Source of the DNA: Candidatus Sigynarchaeota archaeon
GTDB lineage: Archaea > Asgardarchaeota > Lokiarchaeia > Sigynarchaeales > Sigynarchaeaceae
Length of the DNA: 25,509 nucleotides
NCBI GenBank assembly: GCA_030587525.1
Contig: JAUQYW010000785.1
Location: 1 to 25,509, forward strand
Reading direction: 5' to 3'
Shown: positions 7,384-15,374 of the stretch, piece after piece
How the letters are laid out: each line of letters begins with the position of its first letter
Position numbering within the stretch: position 1 is the stretch's first letter
Program-made: the position numbers and the translations under genes
Notes under the pieces: generated by a model
The model's input: only the letters and a program-made list of their open reading frames with translations
Told to the model about the DNA's origin: nothing
Databases searched by the model: none

Positions 7384-9090
7384 TTAGGACGCCTCCTTCT
7401 TGATCTTCGCGACGAGCTCCTCCACGTGAAAAGGCTCGCCGCTGTATTTCAAGACCTTTCGATCGATGTCCACGCAGAGTTCTTGCTTGATGAGCTGGCC
7501 GAATTGCCCCGTCGCGTTCCCCTCGACCAGGATGGTTTTTTTCGCCTTGTCGAGATACCGTTTCGTTACCGGGGGTATCGGGTAGACTTGCAAGAAATGT
7601 AAGTGAGCGATCGCGGGATCACCGATGATGGCCAGCGCCTCCTCGATAGCGTTGCACGTGGATCCCCAGCTCACGACGAGGAACTTGTAATTGGTATTAC
7701 CGGAAAATCTCGGTTGAACCATATCATCCTTAAAATTGGCGAGCTTGCGCAGTCGCTTGTCGACCATCGCGGTTCGGACAGAAAAGTCTTCCGTGATATG
7801 CCCCTCCTCGTCATGCTCGTCACTATCGATCAAGACCAAGCCATCGCCATTCTTGGGAATGCCTCTAGGTGAAATACCGCTGCTCGTGAGCGCATATCGC
7901 TTGTAGCCTTTCGCCGTTTTCACGACCCCGCTCTCGATTGTGATCCCGTCCAAGTTGAACGGGAGCACATTGTAGTAGGAATCGATGTAATATTGATCCG
8001 ACAAGATGAAGACGGGAACCTGGTATTTGGCCGCAAGGTTAAACGCTTTTTGAGCAAGGTAAAACCCATCCTCGATCGTGCCGGGCGCGAGGATGATGCG
8101 AGGGAACACGCCGTGCCCGGCATACAAGGCAAGGTTCAGGTCACCTTGCTCGGTCCGCGTAGGCAATCCCGTGGCAGGCCCGGGGCGCTGGCCGATGTGG
8201 ATGACGATGGGGCTCTCGATCATACCCGCGAGACTAACTCCCTCGCACATGAGAGCAAAACCACCACCAGATGTCGTGACCATGCCTCGAGCCCCTGCAT
8301 ACCACGCGCCCAGCGCCATATTGATCGCCGCGATCTCGTCCTCTGCTTGCTCGGCGATGATGTCGAAGATCTTGGATTTTTCGGCGAGGGACGAGAGCAC
8401 CGCGGTTGATGGCGACATCGGGTAGGACGAGATGAAATTGCAGCCGCCTGCGATGGCACCTAGGGCAATCGCTTCCGCGCCGTTGATGAGGATATCTTCC
8501 GCCACGCACGCGTTCGTGACGACGTCGAACTTCACGGTTCCTGCCGTCGCAAGTTCCGCGCCAGCATCATATCCCTTTTGCAGCGCCACCATGTTTTTTT
8601 GGACGATCTCTTCCTTCTTGTCTGAAAATTCTTTCTTGACTTTCGAAGCTACAAGGTCTATACTTATGCCCAAGATACCGCAGACAGCACCGATTGCAAT
8701 GGTGCTCGTGAAGATCTTGCCACCTACGTCTTCAGCCATTGCCGTGAACTGGAAATCGATATGATGGCCGAACCCGGTGAATACCTCTGCGTCGCATAGC
8801 ACGATGGTGGAAGCGGTGATGCGAGATTTGAGCCTGGCAATTGATTGCTTCTCTAACGGCACTAGCAAATCGATTCTGTCGATGTAACAGTTCACTTTAT
8901 TCTTGGAAGACATCCGGATCTCGGTGGAATTCGCGCCGAGCCGCACGCGTGACATGTATTCCTTCGTCGCGAACACGTTGTAACACGCGTGTTTCAAGAT
9001 GCGGACGAGCACGGACTCGATGGTCTCGATGCCTTGTCCCGCTTGGCCCGCGAGCACGATCGAGATGTCATCCTTCGCCGGTTGTTTCAT
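7384..9090 (-). CDS. korA: 2-oxoacid:ferredoxin oxidoreductase, fused gamma-alpha subunit
   Basis: This 568-residue protein has an N-terminal gamma domain (about 1-190, starting ISIVLAGQAGQGIET) joined to an alpha domain (about 200-568). The alpha part shows YPMSPSTAVL, the EDEIAAINMALGAWYAGARG helix, and GQRPGPATGLPTRTEQGDL, all characteristic of KorA-type subunits. Together with the downstream beta subunit it forms a cytosolic alpha2beta2 ferredoxin-reducing enzyme. It is the first gene of a two-gene operon. The start at ATG 9090 is preceded by a GGGG stretch, a weak ribosome site. There is no separate ferredoxin-like delta subunit nearby, as expected for the two-subunit class. Confidence 0.93.
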   Translation of the reverse strand: MKQPAKDDISIVLAGQAGQGIETIESVLVRILKHACYNVFATKEYMSRVRLGANSTEIRMSSKNKVNCYIDRIDLLVPLEKQSIARLKSRITASTIVLCDAEVFTGFGHHIDFQFTAMAEDVGGKIFTSTIAIGAVCGILGISIDLVASKVKKEFSDKKEEIVQKNMVALQKGYDAGAELATAGTVKFDVVTNACVAEDILINGAEAIALGAIAGGCNFISSYPMSPSTAVLSSLAEKSKIFDIIAEQAEDEIAAINMALGAWYAGARGMVTTSGGGFALMCEGVSLAGMIESPIVIHIGQRPGPATGLPTRTEQGDLNLALYAGHGVFPRIILAPGTIEDGFYLAQKAFNLAAKYQVPVFILSDQYYIDSYYNVLPFNLDGITIESGVVKTAKGYKRYALTSSGISPRGIPKNGDGLVLIDSDEHDEEGHITEDFSVRTAMVDKRLRKLANFKDDMVQPRFSGNTNYKFLVVSWGSTCNAIEEALAIIGDPAIAHLHFLQVYPIPPVTKRYLDKAKKTILVEGNATGQFGQLIKQELCVDIDRKVLKYSGEPFHVEELVAKIKKEAS

Positions 9091-9247
9091 GCAAGTTGTC
9101 CCCGCAATAGGTTGCTTTTCATCAAATGCATAGGAACCAGCATCGCTTGCATTGATAAAACATCCTCTTATGCGAGAATTGGGTGGGGTATGTATATCTC
9201 ATCGGTGTTTACTAGGTTGATGCAAGCAACGTGATGGCGTATCGAAC
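9091..9247. promoter_or_regulatory. Divergent korA / iscU promoter region
   Basis: This 157-bp gap drives korA leftward and iscU rightward. A TATA-like TGTATATC lies near 9190-9198 for iscU; for korA a TTTTATC element is present near 9155-9162 on the minus strand. An 8-bp inverted pair, GCTTGCAT at 9145-9152 and ATGCAAGC at 9220-9227, could be an operator but may be chance. Confidence 0.4.
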
Positions 9248-9685
9248 ATGTACTCCAAAAAGGTTATAGCACATTTCACAAACCCGCACAATGCCGGGGA
9301 GATGCAAGACCCGGACGGCATCGGGGAAGTTGGAAACCCGACGTGCGGCGACATGATGCGCATTTTCATCAAGGTTGAAAACGATAGGCTCAAGGACATC
9401 AAGTTTCAGACCTTTGGCTGCGCTGCTGCGATTGCCACTTCGAGCATCATGACCGATATGGCCATGGGAAAAAACATTGTTGATGCTTTTAAAATCACCC
9501 GCCAGAACGTCGCCGATGAGCTCGGGGGGTTGCCAGCGGCAAAGATGCATTGCTCGAACCTCGCCAGCGACGGCTTGAAAGTGGCTATTAACGATTTTTT
9601 AAAAAAGAAGAATAGACCGCCCCTTGGACCGGAAGGGGATGATGCAGAAAAATGCGAAACCCAAGAGGATCCTGACAATGAGTGA
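9248..9685 (+). CDS. iscU: Fe-S cluster assembly scaffold IscU/NifU-N
   Basis: This 145-residue protein is a scaffold on which [2Fe-2S] and [4Fe-4S] clusters are built before transfer to target proteins. Cluster ligands are visible as C33 in GNPTCGD with the neighbouring D35, C58 in FGCAAAIATSS, and C102 in KMHCS with H101. The last ~25 residues are an acidic, charged tail (GPEGDDAEKCETQEDP) not part of the fold. It heads an operon with cysE (8-bp overlap) and cysK, so cysteine, the sulfur source, is made with its user. No IscS desulfurase is present in the window. The start at 9248 has only a weak upstream site. Confidence 0.95.
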   Translation: MYSKKVIAHFTNPHNAGEMQDPDGIGEVGNPTCGDMMRIFIKVENDRLKDIKFQTFGCAAAIATSSIMTDMAMGKNIVDAFKITRQNVADELGGLPAAKMHCSNLASDGLKVAINDFLKKKNRPPLGPEGDDAEKCETQEDPDNE

Positions 9686-10490
9686 AAAACACCAGAAAAT
9701 GAGCCCGGACGCCCCTATCCGCTTCATGGACAAGTGCAAGGATTGCGGGAAAATACTTTCTAATGGTACAGAAACGTGCCCAAATTGTTTTCTCAAGTTC
9801 GACGTGAATCTCGACGATCTCGATGTTAACATGGTGAAGAAAGAACTTCAATTCATCCTGGATTCGTTCGCATCCGACGTGACCGCAGCTTTCACGAAAG
9901 ATCCCGCGGCATTGTCGATCATCGAAGTGCTCACCGCTTACCCTGGCACGCAGGCGATTCTGTTGCATCGCGTGGCGCATTTCTTCTGGATCATCGGCAT
10001 GCCTTTCGTCCCGCGGTACTTGTCGAACATCGCTCGCCAGATAACCGGCATCGAAATCCATCCTGGTGCGAAGATCGGCAGGGATTTTTTCATCGATCAT
10101 GGTGGTGGGGTCGTCATCGGCGAGACATCAGAAATCGGCGATAATTGCTTGCTGTATCAAGGTGTTACGCTAGGTGGAACAAGCGATAAGCGGGAAAAAC
10201 GCCACCCAACATTGAAAGATAACGTTGTCGTCGGCGCTGGGGCAAAGGTTCTTGGCCCCATCGTCATTGGAAATAACGTGAAAATCGGTGCCAACTCCGT
10301 GGTCATACACGATGTTCCTGACAATTCGGTCGTCGTCGGCATCCCCGGAAAGGTGACGTCCCGTGAAGAAAAGGGGCCCGAGGTCGATCTCCAGCACGGC
10401 ATGCTGCCCGACCCCGTGCAGAACGTCATCTCGCGGCTCGAGGAGCGTATCGCTTCGCTCGAGGCTACCTTGAAAAAGACAAAAAAATGA
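9678..10490 (+). CDS. cysE: Serine O-acetyltransferase with N-terminal zinc ribbon
   Basis: This 270-residue enzyme acetylates L-serine with acetyl-CoA to O-acetylserine, the first step of cysteine synthesis. Residues 1-40 carry a zinc-ribbon knuckle pair (C20, C23, C34, C37; CKDC and CPNC), an unusual addition. The helical segment (HRVAHFFW) and the left-handed beta-helix follow, with GVVIGET, the catalytic-region DHGGG, and GGTSDKREKRHPTLKDNVVV. The C-terminus ends in a coiled, lysine-rich tail rather than the terminal isoleucine that binds CysK in bacterial cysteine synthase complexes. Start at ATG 9678 was chosen because AGAGGATC lies about 8 nt upstream; it overlaps the iscU stop by 8 bp. 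An ATG at 9624 would add 18 residues inside iscU. Confidence 0.94.
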   Translation: MSEKHQKMSPDAPIRFMDKCKDCGKILSNGTETCPNCFLKFDVNLDDLDVNMVKKELQFILDSFASDVTAAFTKDPAALSIIEVLTAYPGTQAILLHRVAHFFWIIGMPFVPRYLSNIARQITGIEIHPGAKIGRDFFIDHGGGVVIGETSEIGDNCLLYQGVTLGGTSDKREKRHPTLKDNVVVGAGAKVLGPIVIGNNVKIGANSVVIHDVPDNSVVVGIPGKVTSREEKGPEVDLQHGMLPDPVQNVISRLEERIASLEATLKKTKK

Positions 10491-10493
10491 GTG

Positions 10494-11426
10494 ATGAATG
10501 TGGCAAAATTGTATCAGAATATTTTAGAAACCATCGGAAACACACCGCTCGTGAAACTCAACAAGCTTACGGCGGGGTTAAAGGCGTCAGTCTTTGGGAA
10601 AGCGGAATATTTCAATCCCGCTCACAGCGTGAAGGACCGCATTGGCCTCGCTATGATTGAAGTGGCCGAGAAAGCAGGAGTAATCAAACCAGGTGATACG
10701 ATCATCGAACCAACATCAGGCAACACAGGCATTGGCTTAGCACTTGTCTCTGCCGTGAAGGGATACAAGCTTTTGCTCACCATGCCTGAGTCTATGACCA
10801 TGGAACGCCGCAAGATCTTGAAGGCTTTTGGCGCGGAGCTGGTGCTCACTCCTGCTGCAGAGGGCATAAAAGGTTCCATCAAAAAAGCAGAGGAATTGCT
10901 GGCTAATGGCAAGGGAAAATTCATCCCGCAGCAGTTCAAGAACCAGGCGAATCCGGAGGTGCATTATCGAACGACAGGACCTGAAATCTACGATGCTTTG
11001 AAGGGCAAGCTCGACGTGTTCGTGGCAGCTGTTGGCACGGGCGGTACAATTACTGGCGTTGGAAAGTTCCTCAAGGAAAAGCTCGGGGACAAGGTCAAGA
11101 TCATCGCCGTCGAGCCTAAGGATTCACCCGTGTTGTCCGGCGGGCAGCCCGGGCCCCACAAAATCCAGGGTATCGGCACGGGATTCGTTCCGGACGTCTT
11201 GGATACTAAGATCTACAGTGAAGTCCGCCAAGTGACCTTCGAAGACGCAGTTGCCACGTCCCGTAAGCTTGCAAGCCAGGAAGGCATTTTCGTTGGCATT
11301 TCAGCAGGGGCGAACGTGTTCGTCGCGCTGCAAGTCGCTAAGGAAATGAACAAGCCAGCCAATATCGTGACGATCTTGTGCGACACGGGCGAGCGATACT
11401 TGTCGAATCCGCTGTGGGATTTCTAA
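10494..11426 (+). CDS. cysK: O-acetylserine sulfhydrylase (cysteine synthase)
   Basis: This 310-residue PLP enzyme joins O-acetylserine and sulfide to give cysteine. The PLP lysine is K47 in NPAHSVKDRI. PTSGNTGIGLA is the substrate-binding loop, GTGGTITGVGKFLKE the phosphate-binding loop, and GISAGAN lies near the C-terminus. It starts 3 nt after the cysE stop; a GTG at 10491 immediately after that stop would add one residue. With the cysE product upstream, the two enzymes complete cysteine synthesis in one operon, feeding sulfur to the IscU pathway. Confidence 0.95.
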   Translation: MNVAKLYQNILETIGNTPLVKLNKLTAGLKASVFGKAEYFNPAHSVKDRIGLAMIEVAEKAGVIKPGDTIIEPTSGNTGIGLALVSAVKGYKLLLTMPESMTMERRKILKAFGAELVLTPAAEGIKGSIKKAEELLANGKGKFIPQQFKNQANPEVHYRTTGPEIYDALKGKLDVFVAAVGTGGTITGVGKFLKEKLGDKVKIIAVEPKDSPVLSGGQPGPHKIQGIGTGFVPDVLDTKIYSEVRQVTFEDAVATSRKLASQEGIFVGISAGANVFVALQVAKEMNKPANIVTILCDTGERYLSNPLWDF

Positions 11427-11434
11427 CAATTTCC

Positions 11435-11472
11435 TTTTTTTTTTCGATGAATTTACTTGATCCCTTTTTTTT
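11435..11472 (+). terminator. T-tract terminator after cysK
   Basis: A run of ten T (11435-11444) and a run of eight T (11465-11472) follow the cysK stop on the plus strand without a stem-loop. Such tracts terminate archaeal RNA polymerase. It separates cysK from the converging GTPase gene. Confidence 0.55.
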
Positions 11473-12435
11473 CTACGACGCCAGTTCTTTCGCGAACCAG
11501 CTGAACGCTTCAAAAATTCCCTCGCCCGTGATGGCGCTCGTTTCAAAATATTTCTTGGGACGGTCCCCGAGCTCGTCGATGCGGAGTTCCTTCACGAGCG
11601 CAGCCACTTTCGGCTTTTTCAAGTCCTTCTTGTTAAAAAGTATGAGGACGGGAAGCTTCCGAGTTTCCGGCTTCGTCGCGATCTCGTGCAGCACGATTTT
11701 TGCTTCCGCGAAATGATCCTGGTCCGCCACGTCGACGACGAAGACGAGACCATTTTGACCGGTGAGGAGAGGTGCCCACATCTGCCGGAACTTGATTTGT
11801 CCCGGCGCATCATAGACCATCACGGAAACATTTGTATTCGGGATTAAAATTCGAAAGACATCGACGAAGGCATTTGGCTTGTTGTCCTTGAACGCTCTTT
11901 TTTGCAAAGCATCGAGAACCGTGGTCTTTCCAGCCTTCGTGATGCCGAACACGAATATCTTTGCTTGCCGTGTCTTGAACATGTGTATCTCGGCAGGAAT
12001 GGATTGGAACATAGCAAAGAAGAGCTCCTTGATTTCCTCGAACTTTTTCGGATCACCGGGGTGCTTGCTCGAATCCACGTAAAAAGCCTTGTACGCGTTC
12101 TTGATCTGCAATAGTTGTTCCACGAACTTGGACAAGTACTCCTTGGCCGTGATAGGATTCAATTCACCGTCCCGCGTGAGAAGGGTGATCATGAGCAGCT
12201 CGTAATTCCCCCGGGCATAATCAGATGGCACCTGAAAGGAGAGATTGGCAGTTTTCGTGCTGCTAAACTCGTGATAAAAAAAACCTTCCTTGTACAAGTC
12301 CATTAATTGCGCGATCTGGTTGAAATCATCTTTGTTCAAATCCGTAGGGGCCATCAATATGATTCTCGGACCAAAGATCGGATCGAAATACGACAAGATA
12401 AGAGCCCGCATTGCTTCCAGCCAGTTTTTATCCAT
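11473..12435 (-). CDS. Arf-like small GTPase with N-terminal longin/roadblock-like domain
   Basis: This 320-residue protein has an N-terminal ~150-residue domain starting ALILSYFDPIFGPRIILMAP, of the pattern seen in archaeal longin/roadblock-type modules, followed by a Ras-superfamily GTPase domain. Motifs: G1 GITKAGKTT (164-172), G3 DAPGQ (209-213), G4 NKKD (268-271), G5 ETSA (298-301). DAPGQIKFRQMW resembles Arf/SR-beta families more than Rab. Role is probably regulatory, for example at membranes or in protein recruitment; the partner is unknown. ATG 12435 was chosen; a GTG at 12462 would add nine residues unlike the family start. It is convergent with cysK and divergent from the MBL gene. 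Such fused small GTPases are typical of Asgard archaea. Confidence 0.9.
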   Translation of the reverse strand: MDKNWLEAMRALILSYFDPIFGPRIILMAPTDLNKDDFNQIAQLMDLYKEGFFYHEFSSTKTANLSFQVPSDYARGNYELLMITLLTRDGELNPITAKEYLSKFVEQLLQIKNAYKAFYVDSSKHPGDPKKFEEIKELFFAMFQSIPAEIHMFKTRQAKIFVFGITKAGKTTVLDALQKRAFKDNKPNAFVDVFRILIPNTNVSVMVYDAPGQIKFRQMWAPLLTGQNGLVFVVDVADQDHFAEAKIVLHEIATKPETRKLPVLILFNKKDLKKPKVAALVKELRIDELGDRPKKYFETSAITGEGIFEAFSWFAKELAS

Positions 12436-12533
12436 TACACTTATAGACTTGATAACCGGCACTCAAGATAAAACTAGTTGTTTAACTCTAAAGGGGTATT
12501 ATTGTAACTTGAGTTGCTAAGGGAGTGATAACG
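12436..12533. promoter_or_regulatory. Divergent promoter region between GTPase and MBL genes
   Basis: The gap serves two genes. For the plus strand, TTTAACTCTAAAGG near 12480-12493 is TATA-like about 45 nt before the MBL start, and GGGAGTGAT at 12521-12529 matches the archaeal 16S 3' end almost perfectly at about 8 nt spacing from ATG 12534. Confidence 0.5.
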
Positions 12534-13520
12534 ATGACATGGCTTGAAGTCGCGCCTAATATTTTTTCCATCCGGGAAAAAAGTTATCGATTTTCACAAC
12601 CGAGTGTAAACGTGTATTTCGTGTTGTGCGATAACGGCCATGGAATATTATACGATGCCGGGTATGCCATGAAGCTATCATTCAACGATTTCTTGACGAA
12701 CTTCACAAGATTAGTCCAGCAATTGAAACTGGAGGGTCGTTTAAGGAAAGAGGTCGCGTTCCACGATATTGTCGATCGCATCATCGTGTCTCACGAGCAC
12801 CACGACCATTCTTCGGGTGTGCCTCTTTTGCGTCGTTATTTCCCCCGTGCCATCGTATGCGCCTCCGCTGCTACAGCAGCGTTGTTGAAACACCAGTCAG
12901 ATTTTGTTCTCATGCAGCAGCGGGGATTTCCTATGCTCAAGGAAATGATCAAGGATATGTTGATGAATTTCTTCCTACGGTTGATTCGCGTCCAGCCCTC
13001 AATAAAAATCGATCATGTTTTAAAAGATGGCGAGGAGGTCGCTGGAGGAGAATACAATTTTCGCGTGCTGCTCGTGACGGGGCATTCGCCATCTCAGGCG
13101 CTCTTGCACGATGAACAGCATCGCATGCTCTTCACGAGCGACCTGATCCTCCAAGACATATCGACCTGGCTCGGCCCGCCACATTCCAGCTATCGCGGGT
13201 ACATGGAAGCGATGGAACGCCTCGCGGCGCTGGACTTGTCGATCATGCTCCCCGCGCACGGGAAAATGATCATGCATCCCCGGGAACGGACGATGCAGCT
13301 GATCAAGTTCCGGCAGCTCCGCGAGGAGCAGATCGTGAAGACTTGCGCAGAAAAATCGCAATCGATCGGCGACATAGCTTGGAGAACCTACCGGGAACGC
13401 GGTCTCGGAATTTATATGATCTCCCGGGGCCTGGTAAATCTCGTGGCGGATTATCTCGTGGAGAATGGGCGGCTGCGGGCAATAAAAGCGGGCCGGAAGA
13501 TAAAATACATTAAAACTTGA
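12534..13520 (+). CDS. Metallo-beta-lactamase-fold hydrolase
   Basis: This 328-residue cytosolic MBL-fold protein holds the binuclear metal motif HEHHDH (87-92), a further His in TGHSPSQALL, the bridging Asp in FTSDLILQ, and PAHGK. A helical C-terminal domain (ISRGLVNLVADYL) resembles the LACTB2/glyoxalase II-like group. Substrate cannot be told from the sequence; thioester or phosphodiester hydrolysis is possible. Start at ATG 12534 was chosen over GTG 12525 because of the strong ribosome site. It is convergent with the threonine-synthase homologue, 13 nt away. Confidence 0.9.
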   Translation: MTWLEVAPNIFSIREKSYRFSQPSVNVYFVLCDNGHGILYDAGYAMKLSFNDFLTNFTRLVQQLKLEGRLRKEVAFHDIVDRIIVSHEHHDHSSGVPLLRRYFPRAIVCASAATAALLKHQSDFVLMQQRGFPMLKEMIKDMLMNFFLRLIRVQPSIKIDHVLKDGEEVAGGEYNFRVLLVTGHSPSQALLHDEQHRMLFTSDLILQDISTWLGPPHSSYRGYMEAMERLAALDLSIMLPAHGKMIMHPRERTMQLIKFRQLREEQIVKTCAEKSQSIGDIAWRTYRERGLGIYMISRGLVNLVADYLVENGRLRAIKAGRKIKYIKT

Positions 13521-13533
13521 ACCTTGTATTTCT

Positions 13534-14790
13534 TCAAGAAAAATAGGGTTTCATGACCTTTTCCCAATCCAAATTGTCAGGATACGCGGGAGGGATTGAA
13601 ATATCTTTCGTTTCTTGATCCACGTCAAGGATGCCCGTGCCGGTCAAGATCACGCAAACTTTATTGAACTGGGAAAGCTCGTTGGAGTTGGCCCCGATCT
13701 TTTTCAGCGCCGCGATGACCGTGGCGCTGGCCATTTCCACGAACAAGCCTTCCCGCTTTGACAACAGTTTTTGGGCCGCCCGGGTCTCGGCATCGGAAAC
13801 CACGATGCCGGAAATCTTGCTACCCTTGACTTGCTTTTTCAGCATGTAGAACCAGCTATAATCGAACGGGATGTCGTAAGCCAGTGCGGATATTTCGGTC
13901 TTGACGTTTTTCCAAGCATTCGCGTAAACTTCCTCGGGAGTGAGGTTCATGGTGATCGCATCGATGAACGGGTGACAGCCTTCGGGCTGGACTGCGATGA
14001 AGTCGGGAACCTCGCTGATGAAGTTGAGTTCCTTCAATTCCAGGCAAGCCTGCATGATCGCCGAGATGAGAGCGCCGCCTCCAACAGGAACAACGATGAG
14101 GTCGGGCAACTCCGTTTCCAGCTGCTCGAAAATTTCATAAAGGATGGTTTTTGCCCCGTGGTTCGTGAATGCATTGTACAACGACGTGGTCGCGAGGTTC
14201 ACGGCGTTGAAGGCCTTCGATCCCTTGATCACCAGGTCCATCAACGATTTTTCCGAATTGCTCTTGATCTGGATCACGTTGCCGCCGTAAAGCTTGATCT
14301 GCTGGATCTTGCCGGCCTTGTAATTGCTCGGCACGACGCACAAGCTCTTGAATCCCGCGCGCGCGGAATACGCCGCCACGGAGGCGCCCACATTCCCAGT
14401 CGAGAGTGAAATGGCTTTCTGGAAGCCAAGCTCCTTTGCGACCGAGATGCCAAGCGAGATTTGCCGGTCAATGTAGGAGCCTGTCGGGTTGATCGTCTCG
14501 TTCTTCATCAATAAATTTTTTAACTTCAGATCCTTTCCGAGATTGCTCGCGGGCAGCAACGGCGTCGAGCCTTCACCCAGCGTGACGATGTTCGCCGCAT
14601 TCCGAAGCGGGAGGAACGGGAGGAACTTCCACATACTCGACGTGCGTTCCCTGAAAAAATCCAAGCCGATTTTGCCCACCTTGTCATGGATGATGTTGAT
14701 ATTGAGGGGACTATCGCAGTTTGGACACGTGAAAGGAGTCTTTTCCTCGTCAGTGAACACGGCTTTGCATTTCGGATTCGTGCATTTCAT
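13534..14790 (-). CDS. Threonine synthase homologue lacking the PLP lysine
   Basis: This 418-residue protein has the fold-type II PLP architecture of archaeal threonine synthases. It has an N-terminal zinc ribbon (C3, C8, C22, C25), LGEGSTPLLP, the SLSTGNVGASVAAYSARAG loop, GGGALISA and a C-terminal LTGTG. The catalytic motif reads NPTGSYIDRQ: the PLP-anchoring lysine of canonical PTGSFKDR is I107 (codon ATT at 14470-14472). It therefore probably cannot catalyse phospho-homoserine conversion to threonine, and may be a ligand-binding or regulatory paralogue. Start at ATG 14790 fits the family; an in-frame ATG at 14835 would add 15 residues. Frame is otherwise intact. The 3' end is 13 nt from the MBL gene. 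Confidence 0.88.
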   Translation of the reverse strand: MKCTNPKCKAVFTDEEKTPFTCPNCDSPLNINIIHDKVGKIGLDFFRERTSSMWKFLPFLPLRNAANIVTLGEGSTPLLPASNLGKDLKLKNLLMKNETINPTGSYIDRQISLGISVAKELGFQKAISLSTGNVGASVAAYSARAGFKSLCVVPSNYKAGKIQQIKLYGGNVIQIKSNSEKSLMDLVIKGSKAFNAVNLATTSLYNAFTNHGAKTILYEIFEQLETELPDLIVVPVGGGALISAIMQACLELKELNFISEVPDFIAVQPEGCHPFIDAITMNLTPEEVYANAWKNVKTEISALAYDIPFDYSWFYMLKKQVKGSKISGIVVSDAETRAAQKLLSKREGLFVEMASATVIAALKKIGANSNELSQFNKVCVILTGTGILDVDQETKDISIPPAYPDNLDWEKVMKPYFS

Positions 14791-14894
14791 GAGGAATTTC
14801 AATGCGAACACCAATCTTGCATGGGAGTTGTACATGGATGAAAATTCGGAGATACTGGAAAAATCCTTGTATCAACCATTAACCAGCATCCGAG

Positions 14895-14902
14895 TTAAAA
14901 TA
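14895..14902 (-). promoter_or_regulatory. TATA-like box upstream of the threonine-synthase homologue
   Basis: On the minus strand CCTATTTTAACTC forms a TATA-like element 105 nt before ATG 14790 and about 60 nt before the alternative ATG 14835. Only weak support. Confidence 0.3.
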
Positions 14903-14930
14903 GGTTGCTTTTTTCGGACAAACAACGGGG

Positions 14931-15368
14931 TCAAATGGTCGCTTTCAAGGAAAACAACTTCTTGTCGATGAGGCCTTTGACCGCGGAGAGTTTCTCAAAA
15001 AAGATGCTCGCAAGATTGATGCTCGTTTTCATGATGTAGACCAACATGCTCACGGATTGCGAGATCTTGAATCGGTTCTGCGAGATGACTTCTCCGGAGA
15101 AATCCTTGATGATGTCCTGGATGTCGGTGGGCTTCGTCTTCGCTGAATAATACGAGATCCCGACGATGTAGACCCCCACGGCATCGTCGGCATGGGCGCT
15201 TTGTTCGAGGTCCTTGGAATATGTCTGGAGGCAGTGCCGGATGACTTCCGACCGTGATGCAAAATTGCGGTCTTGCTGGATGGCATCGACCTTGTCAAGC
15301 AATGCCTTGCTTAGCGAGATCGAGATGATCTCGCTCTTCATTTTCTTCTCTTCATCTTCTGTTGACAT
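14931..15368 (-). CDS. NikR-like RHH protein without nickel ligands
   Basis: This 145-residue protein has an N-terminal ribbon-helix-helix (about residues 11-52: EIISISLSKALLDKVDAI then ASRSEVIRHCL) and a C-terminal ACT-like region (about 65-140) laid out as in NikR. At the positions of NikR ligands H76, H87, H89 and C95 the aligned residues are Y73/Y74, R99, K101 and S107 (hand alignment), so nickel binding is unlikely. It could be a DNA-binding regulator with a different effector. Its ATG is 6 nt after the thymidylate kinase stop, so the two form an operon. Target genes are unknown. Confidence 0.8.
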   Translation of the reverse strand: MSTEDEEKKMKSEIISISLSKALLDKVDAIQQDRNFASRSEVIRHCLQTYSKDLEQSAHADDAVGVYIVGISYYSAKTKPTDIQDIIKDFSGEVISQNRFKISQSVSMLVYIMKTSINLASIFFEKLSAVKGLIDKKLFSLKATI

Positions 15369-15374
15369 GATAGC

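Noticed and set aside
13771..14409. 212-codon plus-strand frame
   Set aside because: Antisense to the threonine synthase homologue; no motif of its own.
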